From Polyodon spathula (lineage: Eukaryota > Chordata > Actinopteri > Acipenseriformes > Polyodontidae), in the NCBI RefSeq assembly GCF_017654505.1, contig NC_054535.1, forward strand, positions 48,630,848-48,694,847: a stretch of DNA of 64,000 bases, given 5' to 3'. Position 1 is the first letter of the stretch. Every line of letters starts with the position of its first letter. The position numbers were made by a program, and so were the translations under genes. Shown here piece after piece: positions 12,035 through 24,106 of this stretch. The notes below the pieces were generated by a model. The model searched no databases, was not told where the DNA came from, and was given only the letters and a program-made list of their open reading frames with translations.

Positions 12035-13658
12035 TACCGGTCAAAAGTTTTAGAACACCCCCATTTTTCCAGATTTTATTGAAATTTAAGCAGTTCAAGT
12101 CCAGTGAATAACCTGAAATGGTACAAAGGTAAGCAGTAAACTGCCAGAGGTTAAAAAAAAAAAAAGTTTAGGTTACCAAAAACTGAAAAATAATGTACAT
12201 TTCAGAGTTATACAAGAAGGCCTTTTTCAGGGAACAAGTAATGGGTTAACAACTTACAGCTGTTCTGCAGCAATGGAAGTAAATTAAGCCTTGAAAGTTG
12301 ATGCTAATAATTCCTACAGGTGTCCCAACTTTTGTTGATTACTTACAAACCCTCTGTCTGTATAAAAGCAATGTTGGAACAGACTATGTTACTACACGCT
12401 CTTAAGCATTATTTGGACAGTATTGTACTGCAGAAAGTAGTATATTGCTATCATAATGGTGAGAAAAAGGCAATTAACAAAGGATGACAGACAGACCATT
12501 ATAACCCTTAAAAGTGTAGGTCTTTCCTTTAGAGAAATTGCAAAGAAAGCCAAGGTGTCAGTGAGTATAGTTTCCTACACCATCAAAAGGCACTTGGAAA
12601 CTGGAGGAAGCTCTGACAGGAAGAGGTCTGGCAGACCCAAAGCCACAACAGAATCAGAAGACAAGTTTCTGAGAGTCAACAACTTGCGTGTTAGGCTTCT
12701 CACAGGACAACAGCTTCAAGCACAATTTAACACTGGTTGAAGTAAGCAAGTCTCAGTTTCAACTGTGAAAAGAAGACTTCGAGCTGCAGCTTTGACAGGT
12801 CAAGTGGCAGTGAGAAAGCCATTGCTAAGATGGCAAAATAAGAAAAAGAGGCTTGCCTGGGCCATGAAGCAATGCCAGTGGACTACTGAAGACTGGAAGA
12901 ATGTCTTATGGATCGATGAATCAAAATTTGAAAACTTTGGTTCATCACGCAGGGTTTTTGTACGCGGTCGAGTAAGCAAAAGATGGTTCCTTGGTGTGTG
13001 ACACCAACTGTCAAACATGGAGGAGGAAGCGTGATGGTCTGGAGCTCTTTTGCTGGATCCAGAGTCGGCGACTTGCACAGAGTGAGTGGCACCCTGAACC
13101 AAAATGGCTACCACAGCATTTTGCAGCGCCATGCAATACCCTCTGGTATACGTCTAGTTGGCCAGAGGTTCATCCTACAGCAAGATAATGACCCAAAACA
13201 TACCTCCAGGCTATGTCAGAACTATCATAGACGAAAATAACAAGACAGTAGGTTTCAAATCACGGAATAGCCAGCACAGTCTCCAGACTTAAACCCCATC
13301 TAGCTGGTTTGGGATGAACTGGACAGAAGGGTGAAAGCAAAGCAACCTACAAGTGCAACATATTTGTGGGAACTTCTGCAACAGTGTTGGGAAGAACTTT
13401 TCGAACAATATTTGATTTGCATTGTAGAAAGAATGCCACGAGTGTGTTCGGCTGTTATATCTGCAAAAGGTGGCTACTTTGATGAGTTAAAAATTTAGAT
13501 TAAATTTTGTTAAACAAAACAATTCCATGATTTCTTTTTTATCTCCAATTGTTTATTTGTTCTATGCTTTAATTTCAGAGTAAATTGAAACATTAAACTG
13601 TGTAAATGTCAATAAAAACTGGAAAAAATGAGTTGTTCTAAAACTTTTGATGGTAGTG
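12032..13658 (+). mobile_element. Tc1-like DNA transposon with both terminal inverted repeats
   Basis: The left end (CACTACCGGTCAAAAGTTTT) and the reverse complement of the right end (CACTACCATCAAAAGTTTTA) match over about 40 bases, allowing mismatches. The right end is followed by the target TA at 13659-13660. On the left, two extra CA units separate the end from the TA tract, probably microsatellite slippage. The length of about 1.6 kb is normal for the superfamily. The transposase inside is broken (12456-13498), so this copy could move only with enzyme supplied from elsewhere. Confidence 0.9.
12456..13498 (+). pseudogene. Tc1-type transposase, inactivated
   Basis: An intact copy would cut out and reinsert its own element. 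The N-terminal part (12456-12740) holds the paired helix-turn-helix DNA-binding region with the GRPKATT hinge. The DDE catalytic region follows with IDESKFE (first D), DNDPKHTS (second D) and SPDLNPI. Breaks: in-frame TGA at 12738-12740, a frameshift near 12980-13000, TAA at 13238-13240, TAG at 13268-13270 and TAG at 13301-13303. The last lies exactly where the catalytic glutamate codon of the PIE motif belongs. The frame then stays recognisable to a stop at 13496-13498. Confidence 0.9.
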
Positions 13659-13891
13659 TATATATATCCAGGTATTGACTGTTGATCTACTAAAAAACTT
13701 AAAAAAAAATAATAGGAAGCTATTGCATAGTCAGCAACCAGTTTGGGGTCACTGAAGTACTAATATATTTGTGTAGTTTTTGCAAAGGCTTTGTTGGGCA
13801 CACAAGCCATCATCTTAACTATTATAGATTATAAAACGACGACTCGTCTGTCTAGAAAAAAAAAAAAGGTTTTCTGAATAAGGTGTCTAGA

Positions 13892-14479
13892 AGGGATCAT
13901 ATTCTGATAGTATCCTAATACTAAGTGGGTATTCGGTATCACATTTTCGGAATACTGGTATCCAGAATACGGTCAGATTAATTCAGAACACCCTGTTTAC
14001 ATGGCATGGAATAGCTATTCAGATTTCCCACTTTTACAAATAGAACTGGAATCCAGATAGAACAGGACAACTGGAACAGGTACCCAGATAGCAATATGGG
14101 TGCAGTCAATTGCACCTACTACGTGTGGCAGGTGCGCAACCTCATAAAAACCCTGCATTATCTCCTCACTGTTTGCTTTGGTACTGGAGAATTGAATATG
14201 TTCCTCAGCACATCGCAGCAACACGGTTATGAACCGGTCGAGGTGGTGGGACACGGCTGACTGGGTGATCCCCACTGTATCACCTGCTACCTTCTAGAAG
14301 GTCCCAGTAGCCAGGATACACATACAGACAGACACTACTAATTGCTTAGACAAGGCATGACTGCGCAGGTTTGTTCTAGCCAGGTCATCAAGCAGTATGT
14401 GGCATAGATGAGTCGAGATGATACCTGGACATGATTTGCTTATTGCTGAGCTCCTCATTGTGTGCCAAGGCCAGTGCAC
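13892..14479 (-). mobile_element. PIF/Harbinger transposon remnant
   Basis: A transposase fragment (14015-14479) is followed within about 100 bases by sequence rich in GGAATA/TATTC words and GTTTACATGGCA, resembling terminal regions seen again at 30040-30180, 31340-31495 and 34421-34480. The transposase is cut off right after its first catalytic aspartate, so an internal deletion appears to join coding sequence to a terminus. I could not identify the opposite end. Confidence 0.65.
14015..14479 (-). pseudogene. PIF/Harbinger (HARBI1-like) transposase fragment
   Basis: The frame shows the family's N-terminal region (RSHALSKQL, LATGTF), the helix-turn-helix with GITQSAVSHHL, and the first catalytic motif GAIDCTHIAI near 14090-14115. 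The two open stretches are in the same frame, separated by one TAG at 14294-14296 where the family normally has glutamine. Everything after the first aspartate, including the other catalytic acids, is missing. It cannot be active. Confidence 0.8.
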
Positions 14480-14926
14480 CCTTTCAGCATATCTTCACCT
14501 ATGTCGGGGTTGCTGTTGCTGGGTGTGCCTTGCATCATTCACATCCACATGTCGATGGACACGCTGCATGCTACCCACGTTTCCCATTGTTGCCTGTTTG
14601 TAGTCAGTGATGGAATGGTAGTGTTTGTGGAGTTAACACAGTCCTTTTACAATCCTTATTCTGCGTGTCACAAACCTGGTTTTGTGCTTGGCGCATACCT
14701 TTGAATATACCAGGATTGCGCATATTGTCGGCCACTCCCCCCATATTGCATGATGCATATATTTTATTTCTGCACAGCACAGAATGGATTGTGACGCGCA
14801 AAAGGACGTCTCAAATATGGCAACTTGGCACAATTTTGGCACAACGGCCATTTGAGACGCACATACCCCTCTGCGCGGTGTGCAAACCTTTCGTATATTG
14901 GGCCCAATGTGTATTGCCCAGATATG

Positions 14927-14927
<1 letters not shown>

Positions 14928-14975
<48 letters not shown>
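14928..14975. repeat. Poly(C) run of 48
   Basis: Forty-eight consecutive C as written. Open frames across it (poly-Pro or poly-Gly) are artefacts. Runs of this length are hard to sequence, so the exact count is uncertain. Confidence 0.9.
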
Positions 14976-15017
14976 TTACTTGGTCCTGCTTCATTTGGCT
15001 CCTATCGGTTCACTGTA

Positions 15018-15118
15018 ATTGGAGTCTTTTTGATGATGTCGGACAGGGTCTGACATCGGACTGGAAAGGGAAAATTGTAATGTCGGACCTGGTCCGACAT
15101 AGGACCGCAAAGGGTTAA
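15018..15118. mobile_element. piggyBac-type MITE end
   Basis: The sequence ends CCGCAAAGGGTTAA. Read from the other strand this is TTAACCCTTTGCGG, that is a TTAA target followed by a CCCTTTG end, as in piggyBac-like elements. Inside are two related palindromic units around 15036-15062 and 15080-15103 (TGTCGGACC paired with GGTCCGACA). The other end was not found. Confidence 0.5.
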
Positions 15119-17072
15119 ATATCCCAAAGCAGAATAGGTGGCTAAAAACCTTTATAATGGTCTTCTTTATAAAACTGTAATTCCACCTATGGCTATTGCA
15201 TGTTTATAAACCATCTATACTGCGTTATTAACATTATATAACATAGTTATTAGTATTTCTTACTTATGTATAGAACATTTATAAAACATTAATAAGCAGC
15301 CCGTTAACATAAAGTATTATCAACTAAACTAACTATTCAGAGAACGTATAATGTCCTGTCCCCCTGAACAAGAACTAAGAAATCTATTAGGAAACACGAG
15401 GCCTGTAGACTTATATCAGTACCTGATCAGTCACAACAAACACGGGAGATACTGTAGCAAGCTCGATACAAAGTTATATATTTGTCATCTTTACTCTAGC
15501 TGTTTCTACTATTTTAGGTCTGAATTCATATTTTATTGAAAGATGTAGTTTAAAGTCCTAAATCTACTTCAAACATGAGTGCCATCTGCTATTGTTTCCA
15601 GTGATGTATGTATGACTGGTCTTATTTGTGTGTCCTGCAATTACAGCCGATAATGTTTTCCATTCAACCCTCTGGCCATAAACAGAAACAAATAAATGCT
15701 GTTTATTGTGATAGTATACCTTTATTCTGAGAGATGATAAACTGTACCACTTACAGCCATTCACTGCTCTTCCTGAGCTCAATTTCAAAGCATTGCCTAG
15801 AAAATGACAATGTAATGACTTAAGTGAAATAACAACTGAGAACCCATTACTGGTGTTTAGCATGAAATGACACTGTCAAAGTATTTCAAGAGAAGGACTG
15901 GAAGTGAATTATGTTGTGTCATTGTTATGGTCCAATACTGTAGAGTAATACTAGATTATTTTATTAACCCCAACTGTGCTGCCAACCTGTAATTTGTTTG
16001 TAGAAGAAAAATATTGCTTGTTCAGAGGTTTTCAAAATGTTCTGCATGAGATACTGTAAAATGTAGAAAGTTTACATATTAAATAAGACTACTGAATTTA
16101 ATCCTCCATCTTAACCCAAATATAAACATCTTAAAAGATGCTGTGATATGGATAGCAACATAATATGTTCATGTCAACAGTCTATAAACAAGTGAACACC
16201 GTAGAAGGGGTATAACAATATACACATTTATTTCCTAGTGGCATTACTAAAATGCTGATTTGGGGGGGGGGGTCAGAAAACCTCTTCCAGCAATAGTTCT
16301 TTCCAAAATAATAAAACAATAACATCTTACTCATTACTGGTAGTTTCAGTGTCTTTACAATAACTTCCTCCCCTAATTTCGAACCTCCCTAATATACCCA
16401 AAATATTCCAATCAGTTAGACAATGACAAACAGTTAAAATGAATGAATCTGGTGAATGTTATATAATTATAAAGCTCAGGACACCCTTACCACTTATTAA
16501 AAGTAAGTGCTGTAATCTTCTGATATGTATGGTTCAAAATGGTAAATCAATAAAGCTGTCAGTCTTTAAGAAGGAATATAATGATAACACAGTCATCAGT
16601 GTACAGTATTGCTAAATAGAATTAAGTGTCTCTGCAGCCAGGGGTGCCATTTCAGATTTCGAGGGGGGGGGGGGGGGGGGGGATTTCATTGAAGATTGAA
16701 TATCAAAGATCTGAACCAAGGCAGTCAGCCAACAGTAAAGTTTACTTTTAGTTGCTCTCTACACAATTACATAAAGCACTAATTTATGTAGACAGTTTAC
16801 CAGTCGATTATCATGAATTTATTAGCATTTAGAAATGTATTTACGCAACAGAGAGCTGTGACACTCTAAGTAGCAGAAAAAAAAGGTCTTACATAAAATC
16901 TGGATACAGTAAATATACTCACTTCTATTGTCAATCTTTGTTATGATTGACAATGTTTCCACAATTCTAAATATACATAGATTATTCATATACTAACATA
17001 TATCATACATCATGCAGCCCTGTGACACACTACAACTAACGTTCACATCATATATACATACATTTTTTTTTA
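15119..17072. other. No recognisable gene; includes poly(G) run
   Basis: Short frames only. A run of 20 G sits at 16663-16682. Confidence 0.5.
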
Positions 17073-17103
17073 AAAACTTCCATTGAAATTGAGGTGATCT
17101 TAC

Positions 17104-17621
17104 TTGTCTTGTCTTCAACCTTCCTTGATCCGAGGGTTGGTCGCATTATGTACAAATCTTCGCCAATACTTTCCTCGTCACTTCTTCAGTTGTAAGGCCC
17201 ATCCATGTTCAAATATTGTTCATCCATGTTGTCCTTGGTTTCCCTCGTGCTCGTGAACCAGGTGATGTACCTTGTAATATCTGTTTCTCCAAGCAGTCTC
17301 CTTCCTTCCGTGTAATGTGACCATAGTAGACCAGTTTCCTTCTTTTGATGTTGTCCAGTATATCCCTCCGTACGCCCGCTCTGGCCAAAACCCATTCATT
17401 TGTTTTTCGGGCAACCCAAGAGACTCCTGAGTCCTTTCATTTCGAAAGCCTGTAATCTTTTCTCATCTTTCTTCTTGATGGTCCAACTTTCACAACCATA
17501 TGTTGCCACCGGCCATACTAAAGTCTTCAGTAGTCTGATCTCTGTTCACAGAGAAATGTTGTGACTCTTCCATATTTTATTTAGAGTTGTTTCAACACCT
17601 TGACCTTTAGCTTTTAAATAT
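17104..17621 (-). mobile_element. LINE 3' fragment with 31-bp target site duplication
   Basis: Read on the minus strand, the insert encodes the C-terminal tail found in several LINE ORF2 proteins: RRKLVYYGHITR, then a GKPRTTWMNNI segment, then a stop, and WMGLTTEEV further on. It ends with repeated ACAAG units. A 31-base sequence starting AAAACTTCCATTGAAATTGA lies on both sides (17073-17103 and 17622-17652), identical as far as I can read. This is a target site duplication from target-primed reverse transcription. The copy is strongly 5'-truncated and dead. The exact clade (RTE, Dong/R4 or similar) is unclear. Confidence 0.8.
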
Positions 17622-18685
17622 AAAACTTCCATTGAAATTGAGGTGATCTTACGCTGAAGCATTTTTCCAAGGCTAAAACCCGGCTAAGAGTGTATAAACA
17701 AGAAAGATAAAATAATTATTAAGGACAGTGGTTAGCCTTTTTAGAATGTACCAGTCCAGTCAAATTTAATTTCCTGGTGAACAGTAACTTCTGAATAATT
17801 ATGCTGGTCCATACTGGTATCAGAACATACTGTTCATTCCTCAACATTTCTATGCTGTTATGCTCCATTTGTTTTTGATTTTGCGTGTTTCTGAATCTCT
17901 AATTGGACTGAGGAATTTTAAACCTTACTGATATAGTGCAGTGACAAATACCTTGCACAATTCCACCAGCTGCTAAGATGTGAAGGGTATGCTCTATAAC
18001 AATGCAATCAAACAGGATTGATATAAAGATTGCAAGGTTTTCAGGCAGAAAATCTATAGTACATGTGCCTGGTCCATTCATTGGTTAATTACCAGCAAGT
18101 TCCAATTAACCTATAGGTATATAAACCTATTTCACAAACTTTGTCTTGCCGTGCTTTCGAATTACCACCTCACTCCCAGCCTCGTCCGGTTGGGGGGAAC
18201 TATACAATGTTTCTCTGCCTAATATTTTTTCTTCTCCAAGATGAACAATAATAGATTTATTATTTTGTTTGTTTGTTTTTTAACAGGCTGCACTAGGGTG
18301 ATCCAAGGGGCTGTAATTATTATTATTTTTTTTTTTTCTTCACCCATTGTTTGGGTTCAGTGTTTTTGGAAATCTGTAAGATTTTGTTTTGTAACAATGT
18401 TTGTTTTTTTTTTTTTTAATTCCTTGTCTATCCCTTGAAGCACATAATAGGGATAAGAGCTTAGTAAAACAAAAAAAAAATGGTTTCAGATTGCTTCATG
18501 AATGTTAAACTTTATGATTGCACAAACCCTGTAGTTAACACAGGATTGCAAATAACCTACCACTAGCAAGTAAGCAAAAGCAATAGCTGATAAAAAAAAA
18601 AAAATAAAGCAGTATGTAAAAGAAGCCTTGCAGAAAGACATTTGTTAAGTCGTGTGGGAAGAAAGAGCATAAGGCTAGGATATAT

Positions 18686-18791
<106 letters not shown>

Positions 18792-19323
18792 CAGTAGACT
18801 TTCACGTCCTAATGTAAACTGGCTACATGGAGACTCTGTAAATTATTTCCCATGGGCAAGCTCCTTAATATTTTAACAGGAGAACTTGTAAGGAGAGAAA
18901 TCCACCACAGTTTTACGATGTCTAACCACAGACAGGAAAGGGGCTTCAATTCAATGTGTCAGATATTTCCTGACAGCAGCAGTATCTTTTTAGTGGTTCT
19001 CTCTAGTACAGTAGCAAGGAGATGAGGACTAGATATATGTAAATCCATGGGTTTACACAGTGCTCCAGTAAAAATGAACTGTTTTCTATGTGTACAGTCA
19101 TACATGCAGATTAGTTTCTGGGTATAGGTTTTATTTTAGGCACAAACATTTTACAGAGGAAAAAGTCTGGTTTAATAGGTATTGTGTAGTATCTGAAGAC
19201 TGCTCCTGTCTTTAAGAACAACATGTGAAATTTATGTAGCTGGTTTCAGTCTGGTTTATTTATGAAGTGTTTATAACATAAGAAAACAACAGATGTATCT
19301 TTGGTACTCACAAGGTAATAAAG

Positions 19324-19325
<2 letters not shown>

Positions 19326-19382
<57 letters not shown>
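19326..19382. repeat. (ATT)n microsatellite
   Basis: About 18 ATT units. Confidence 0.95.
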
Positions 19383-20014
19383 TAGTGTATGTGGAGGTGC
19401 ACTGACAAACCAGTGGAAAGAAATATACTGTATATCTTATTGCAGTAACTTTGCCATGATGTTATTCTTCTAATTATCTGCATATTTTATATAAAAAAAA
19501 TTCCCAGGAGGCACTACAGTCCTCCATATGAATACTATTTGTCTTTTGTGCTTTCACTCATTTTCAATGATATCTTAGCTAAGTTCCACCAATTTACATT
19601 TTTTGTAGCACATGTAAAGATGTTACACATAGTACTGTATTTGCATTTTTATTAAACAATTAAATCATTTTAGTTTATTTTACTCCTAGTGTAGTTGTAT
19701 GTGTCTTGTGTGGCACAGTGGTGAACTGAGCTGTGTTTCTTCACTTTGAATGTCAGATGACACCAGCAGGCTTGCATGCTAAAAAATAAGTTCTGTGGTG
19801 TGCTGAGTGTGATTAACAACTAATGGTATTGCAGGAAACACCTTTTAGACAAAATCCATATTATAATAGACTAGGGCTTTACTGCTGTAACACAATATAA
19901 AGTAACAATGTCACTGTCATTGTCAAGTCATTCTTGCTTTTCTTAGCAATGAGGGGCAAACATGTGAACAACTGGACAACAAAGATATAATATTTTTTTC
20001 ATAATCGGTTAAAG

Positions 20015-20153
20015 CAGGGAGCCGACTGTTTTGTTCAGAGTTATCGGTGCTATGCTTTAGTGCGAGAGGTTCCGGGTTCGCGCCCGCCCTCCTCCTGTGT
20101 GTGGATTGCCTCGCCATGTGTGAATCGCCTGCCTGCGTTAACCGAGATCGCTA
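20015..20153. repeat. Dispersed repeat, copy 1 (SINE-like, uncertain)
   Basis: This stretch is clearly homologous to 54234-54362, sharing GCTATGCTT, AGTGCGAGAGGT and CTGTGTGTGG blocks. It contains GGTTCGCGCCC, which resembles a tRNA-gene B box, but a properly spaced A box is not evident. It could be a SINE or part of a larger element. Confidence 0.5.
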
Positions 20154-20592
20154 CAATATCCTAAACACAAGGGAGCATGTTCAAAGCTTTTAACTCCAAA
20201 GTGTAATCTTTATAATGTTACTAAAACAGAAACTCTAAAGTTTTATTTAATAGCTCCCAAAAAAAAAAGTGCTTTTAACATGTTTCTTTGTAGCATTCTA
20301 TAACTTTCTGACCAGGGCTAACGCAATTGTAGTTTGGTAGAAAAACCCATGGGTAGATGTACTAAAGTGTTTCACCTTCCACAATAGCCGCAAACCAGTT
20401 ACAAATGAGTCGGAAGTCTAGGGTGGAATGTACTAAACAAGGACAATGCTGTTAGAGACTTTTTAGGGAATGCATTGCAGCAGCAGTTTAACTTTGCCGT
20501 TCAGCCTTAGATGATTATGTAATCATGGGCGTTCTTGCATACATTCACAAAAATGGGGTGGAGATGAGGGTTCTCAAATATTATAATGAGAT

Positions 20593-21082
20593 TGTGAGAG
20601 ATCGAATGAATCTTGGTGTTAGATCTCCTTCCCGACCTGTGAGGGCACTAGGTATAAGGTGCCCTTAACTAAACGGCATGACAGTTTATTCCTTAGGGTA
20701 GGTGGAAGTCAGTCATTTAGGAAGGGGGCGGAGCTATGACATCCAAGCTCAGTGACCCTGATGGGAGAAGGCATGGCATCCGAGGATTGGAGGAGCAGAT
20801 GCGCTTGTTAACCTAGGGGTCATGGGCGAGTGTATAAGTAGGGGGCGTAGCGTAAGTGATTTGTTCCTTTATACATGGTTAGCAACAACCTAGACGGAGT
20901 CTCGTTATTTGTGAGAGAAACAGTGATCATTGTGTTAGTTTGTCTTGTAACGCTGTTTGTTTGTATTGTCTGTTTCAAGATTACTAGCACGATCCAGAGC
21001 TGCAGCCGCAGGTCAGCATCAAACCCGATGATTAATCCTCTCTGCACTGCACTCACCTGCACGCACTCACCACTTTGCCACA
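20593..21082 (+). mobile_element. Solo LTR, family A copy 2 (internally deleted)
   Basis: It begins TGTGAGAGATCG and ends CTTTGCCACA, flanked by a perfect 5-bp duplication GAGAT (20588-20592 and 21083-21087). It aligns with 10429-11210 but is about 290 bases shorter, lacking most of the segment after the CTGCAGCCGCAGG block that contains the poly(A)-type signal. A TATA-like TATAAGTA lies near 20832. Confidence 0.85.
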
Positions 21083-21235
21083 GAGATGAACTAAAGCTGC
21101 CAGCAATTGCAACACAACACTTTTGAAAGCACGTTTTAAACAGTCGCAATTGTTGCTGGCATTTCCCAGTCCACTTTTTTTTGTGCGTTGTCAGTTGTGC
21201 TCAATGCATTTTTGTGGCGAATACCCAACTACCTA

Positions 21236-21360
21236 ATTTTCACTAAAGGCAGGGTGCACATGCAAGGCTTGAAAACAAATTTCTATGACATTTCTGGTTT
21301 TCCCATGTTTGGATCAATAGACTGCACACATGTCCCACTAACCCCTCCAGCTCACCTGTA
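21236..21360 (+). pseudogene. PIF/Harbinger transposase fragment
   Basis: A short stretch reads FYDISGFPMFGSIDCTHVPL, the segment around the first catalytic aspartate of Harbinger transposases, then a stop (TAG) and a few more family-like residues (TMFYVVLNV). No ATG frame covers it. It is a different copy, and probably a different subfamily, from that at 14015-14479. Confidence 0.65.
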
Positions 21361-21868
21361 GAGGACCATGTTCTATGTTGTGTTAAATGTCTAGGTTACT
21401 AAGTAGGCCAAGTTAAAAAATATAATAATACAAATTTTAAAAAAAGCTAAAATCATTTAGTTTCAATTTAAAGTAATCTTTTATTCGCATTGTACACCAA
21501 TGTGTACAATGCAGCAGCATGATTTATTTTGTGTTACCGATAGGCTAAAGTAAAAAGAAAGTGCACAAGGTATGCATTACTACTGTATTGTATTGCCTAC
21601 TGTACAGATTTATATTTTTACATAATGTAATTTGTAGTCTACCCAAAACACATTAGTGTTATTTCAGCACAATAATTTACATTTAAAATGCATTGAGCAC
21701 TATAAAGGTATGTATCTGAAATGTTATTTGTTATTAAACCCGACACCTCCTTATGTCGGACAGACATATCCGGTTTAGCGAGGGGCTATGGTATGATTAT
21801 TAAAAGCATTTTGAGGGTGAAGGTGGGGGCTTCACTATAGAATCTGATGGAATTAAGCTGCCTTTCAT

Positions 21869-21873
<5 letters not shown>

Positions 21874-21939
<66 letters not shown>
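21874..21939. repeat. (AT)n microsatellite
   Basis: About 33 AT units. Confidence 0.95.
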
Positions 21940-21945
<6 letters not shown>

Positions 21946-23380
21946 ACTGTTAAAATAGGTAAAATAAAGATGGAATAGAATGCATTATACAGATGGCGTT
22001 TACTTTTAACAAAAACAATGTTCTTTTGATATTTGCACCATTTCATGTATAGACGTTATCCTTCGGGCACCCTCTGCTATTAATCTGAACAATATCGCAC
22101 AACTCTCACAATGCTAGAGATCTCACTAAGAAGACACAATAAATATTTAAATTAGTAAGTTGCGCCTCTTCTCATTAACATATTTTCTCTTAGTACATAT
22201 GACAAAATGTGTAGTTTATGAATTGTTGCAATGGAAATTAATGTTTCCGCTGTGACTGGCCCATCTTTGTATATCTATCCCCAGTGTTTAAGTCCTTTAA
22301 AAATAAATCCTTAAAGAGGCAATAGCTTATAGTATTATTTTAGTTGCCCTTTATGTTTGTCTTACTGTTTTAAGATTGTTCTAGGTTTTGTTGCTTCAAT
22401 GATGATTTGTTATAATTGTTCTCTAAATATGCTTTTCAACTTGCTTTGTATATCCCTGTACTGAACAGACTTCCTCCTTCTATTCAAATCATGGAATTGC
22501 TTAGCTTTACCAGCCCCAGTAGAGTAGGTGAGGATGTCAGAATTGAAAGGTAACATGGTTTGAACAGAATGACGAAAGCTGTTCTGTTCAGATTTAAAGA
22601 AAAATGGTACAGCAGATTTAGAGCAATTTGGGAATGATTATAAACACCATACTATATGCTAAGGCAACGAAAAAGAAAATCTAAATGACATTTGAAGCAA
22701 TATATTCTTTAACTGATAAAATGGGTTTCAAAGACAACACTGTTAAATTAGGTCATATATGGGATATGAGTATGTTCTAATATTTAATGCAACAGCTTTT
22801 ATTTTTTTTTATTTTTTTGTATATACAACAGGCTACCATACTGAAATACTGCAGAGATGCTTAATGAAAAATAGTCCTCTTTGGTTTTATCAGCTGTCAA
22901 TGTGAAAGATCACATCTACAGACCCTGTGCAACAGTGACGAAATCTATAACAGGAAGTTGAGATAATTACAGTATGTATTCATCAATTCTCCTTTGACTC
23001 TTCGTAGAAAAAACAAGTGCTGTAACATTATTTATACCCCACAAACTCCCTTTGCTGATTCAATGGTGATATAAAAAATGCACAAGGTTCACTTGATTGG
23101 CAAAAAAAAGAAAAAAAAAACTTAACGAGGTTAATCCCCCTGCTGTTTACATCTGTGCCCTTTTTAGCTTGCTGTATGGAGGGTTTCTTGTTAGATGGTT
23201 AATGTCCTGTAGTGTTGTATACTGTATTAGTCATGTTTTAACATGTAACTTTCAAATCAACACATACATAGACACAGATACGGATAAAGCACCAAAATCC
23301 AGAACACCACTTTGCAATCAGCTTTGACACAAGTGTTTCAAATTACTATGCAGAGTTTTGCAAAAAACGGAAAGCCATAA

Positions 23381-23431
23381 TAATATATATATATATATAT
23401 ATATATGAATATATCTATATATATATTCTAT

Positions 23432-23470
<39 letters not shown>
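23381..23470. repeat. Interrupted (AT)n tract
   Basis: Two AT runs flank a short palindromic AT-rich spacer. Confidence 0.9.
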
Positions 23471-23473
<3 letters not shown>

Positions 23474-23995
23474 CTTAGTAGTATGGCACTTTTTCCTATG
23501 TCATGTTAGCATATTGTGGAAAAAATCAAAGACGTTTAAACATGGAAAAAACATATATGTGCCACTTGTCGATATAGATATGAATTAATAAAAAAAAAAA
23601 AAAGAAAAAAAACTGTCACAGCTGTTAAAGATTTAATGGAGAAGAGTGAATTACACTTAATTCTATTATCTACAGTAACTCAACAACAAATATCTTTACC
23701 TGTAACCATAAATGACCAATTTTGAACACAAAAATATTAATCTAATGTTGATCATCTTTTCATGGATTACACATGGGCTACATAACTGGAGACAAATGAG
23801 GTTCGAAAACACAACTTTATTATGTTTTATGAGGTTCTTAAAAACAAAAGGTGATATAATTATAATTATAAAAGGTGAGTGATTTATTTAAGGAATAATG
23901 GCATCATTACAAAGAAACACTATGGCACCACAAGTTTTGAAAGTTTTTTTTCAATTAGTTTATCCATGTTCATCCGAGTAGTTAACACATATATT

Positions 23996-24008
23996 CTATA
24001 TATATATA

Positions 24009-24069
<61 letters not shown>

Positions 24070-24075
24070 TTTGTG

Positions 24076-24106
<31 letters not shown>
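23996..24106. repeat. Compound (TA)n-T-run-(TA)n-(GA)n repeat
   Basis: A long TA run, a T run, more TA and then GA repeats. Frames across it are artefacts. Confidence 0.93.

Larger units (their letters stand above)
20345..21400 (+). mobile_element. PIF/Harbinger remnant interrupted by a solo LTR
   Basis: A transposase-like fragment lies at 21236-21360, and the sequence left of the LTR (from about 20345) may belong to the same element. The LTR at 20593-21082 sits inside, with its 5-bp duplication showing it came later. Outer limits are approximate because I could not match the two termini. Confidence 0.5.

Noticed and set aside
14665..15118. Polyproline and polyglycine frames across the C run
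   Set aside because: Produced only by the 48-base C run; different frames give the same kind of peptide.
21097..21160. Inverted GCCAGCAATTGCAAC / GCAATTGTTGCTGGC pair as a transposon end pair
   Set aside because: The match is imperfect and short, lies within the Harbinger remnant, and has no target duplication.
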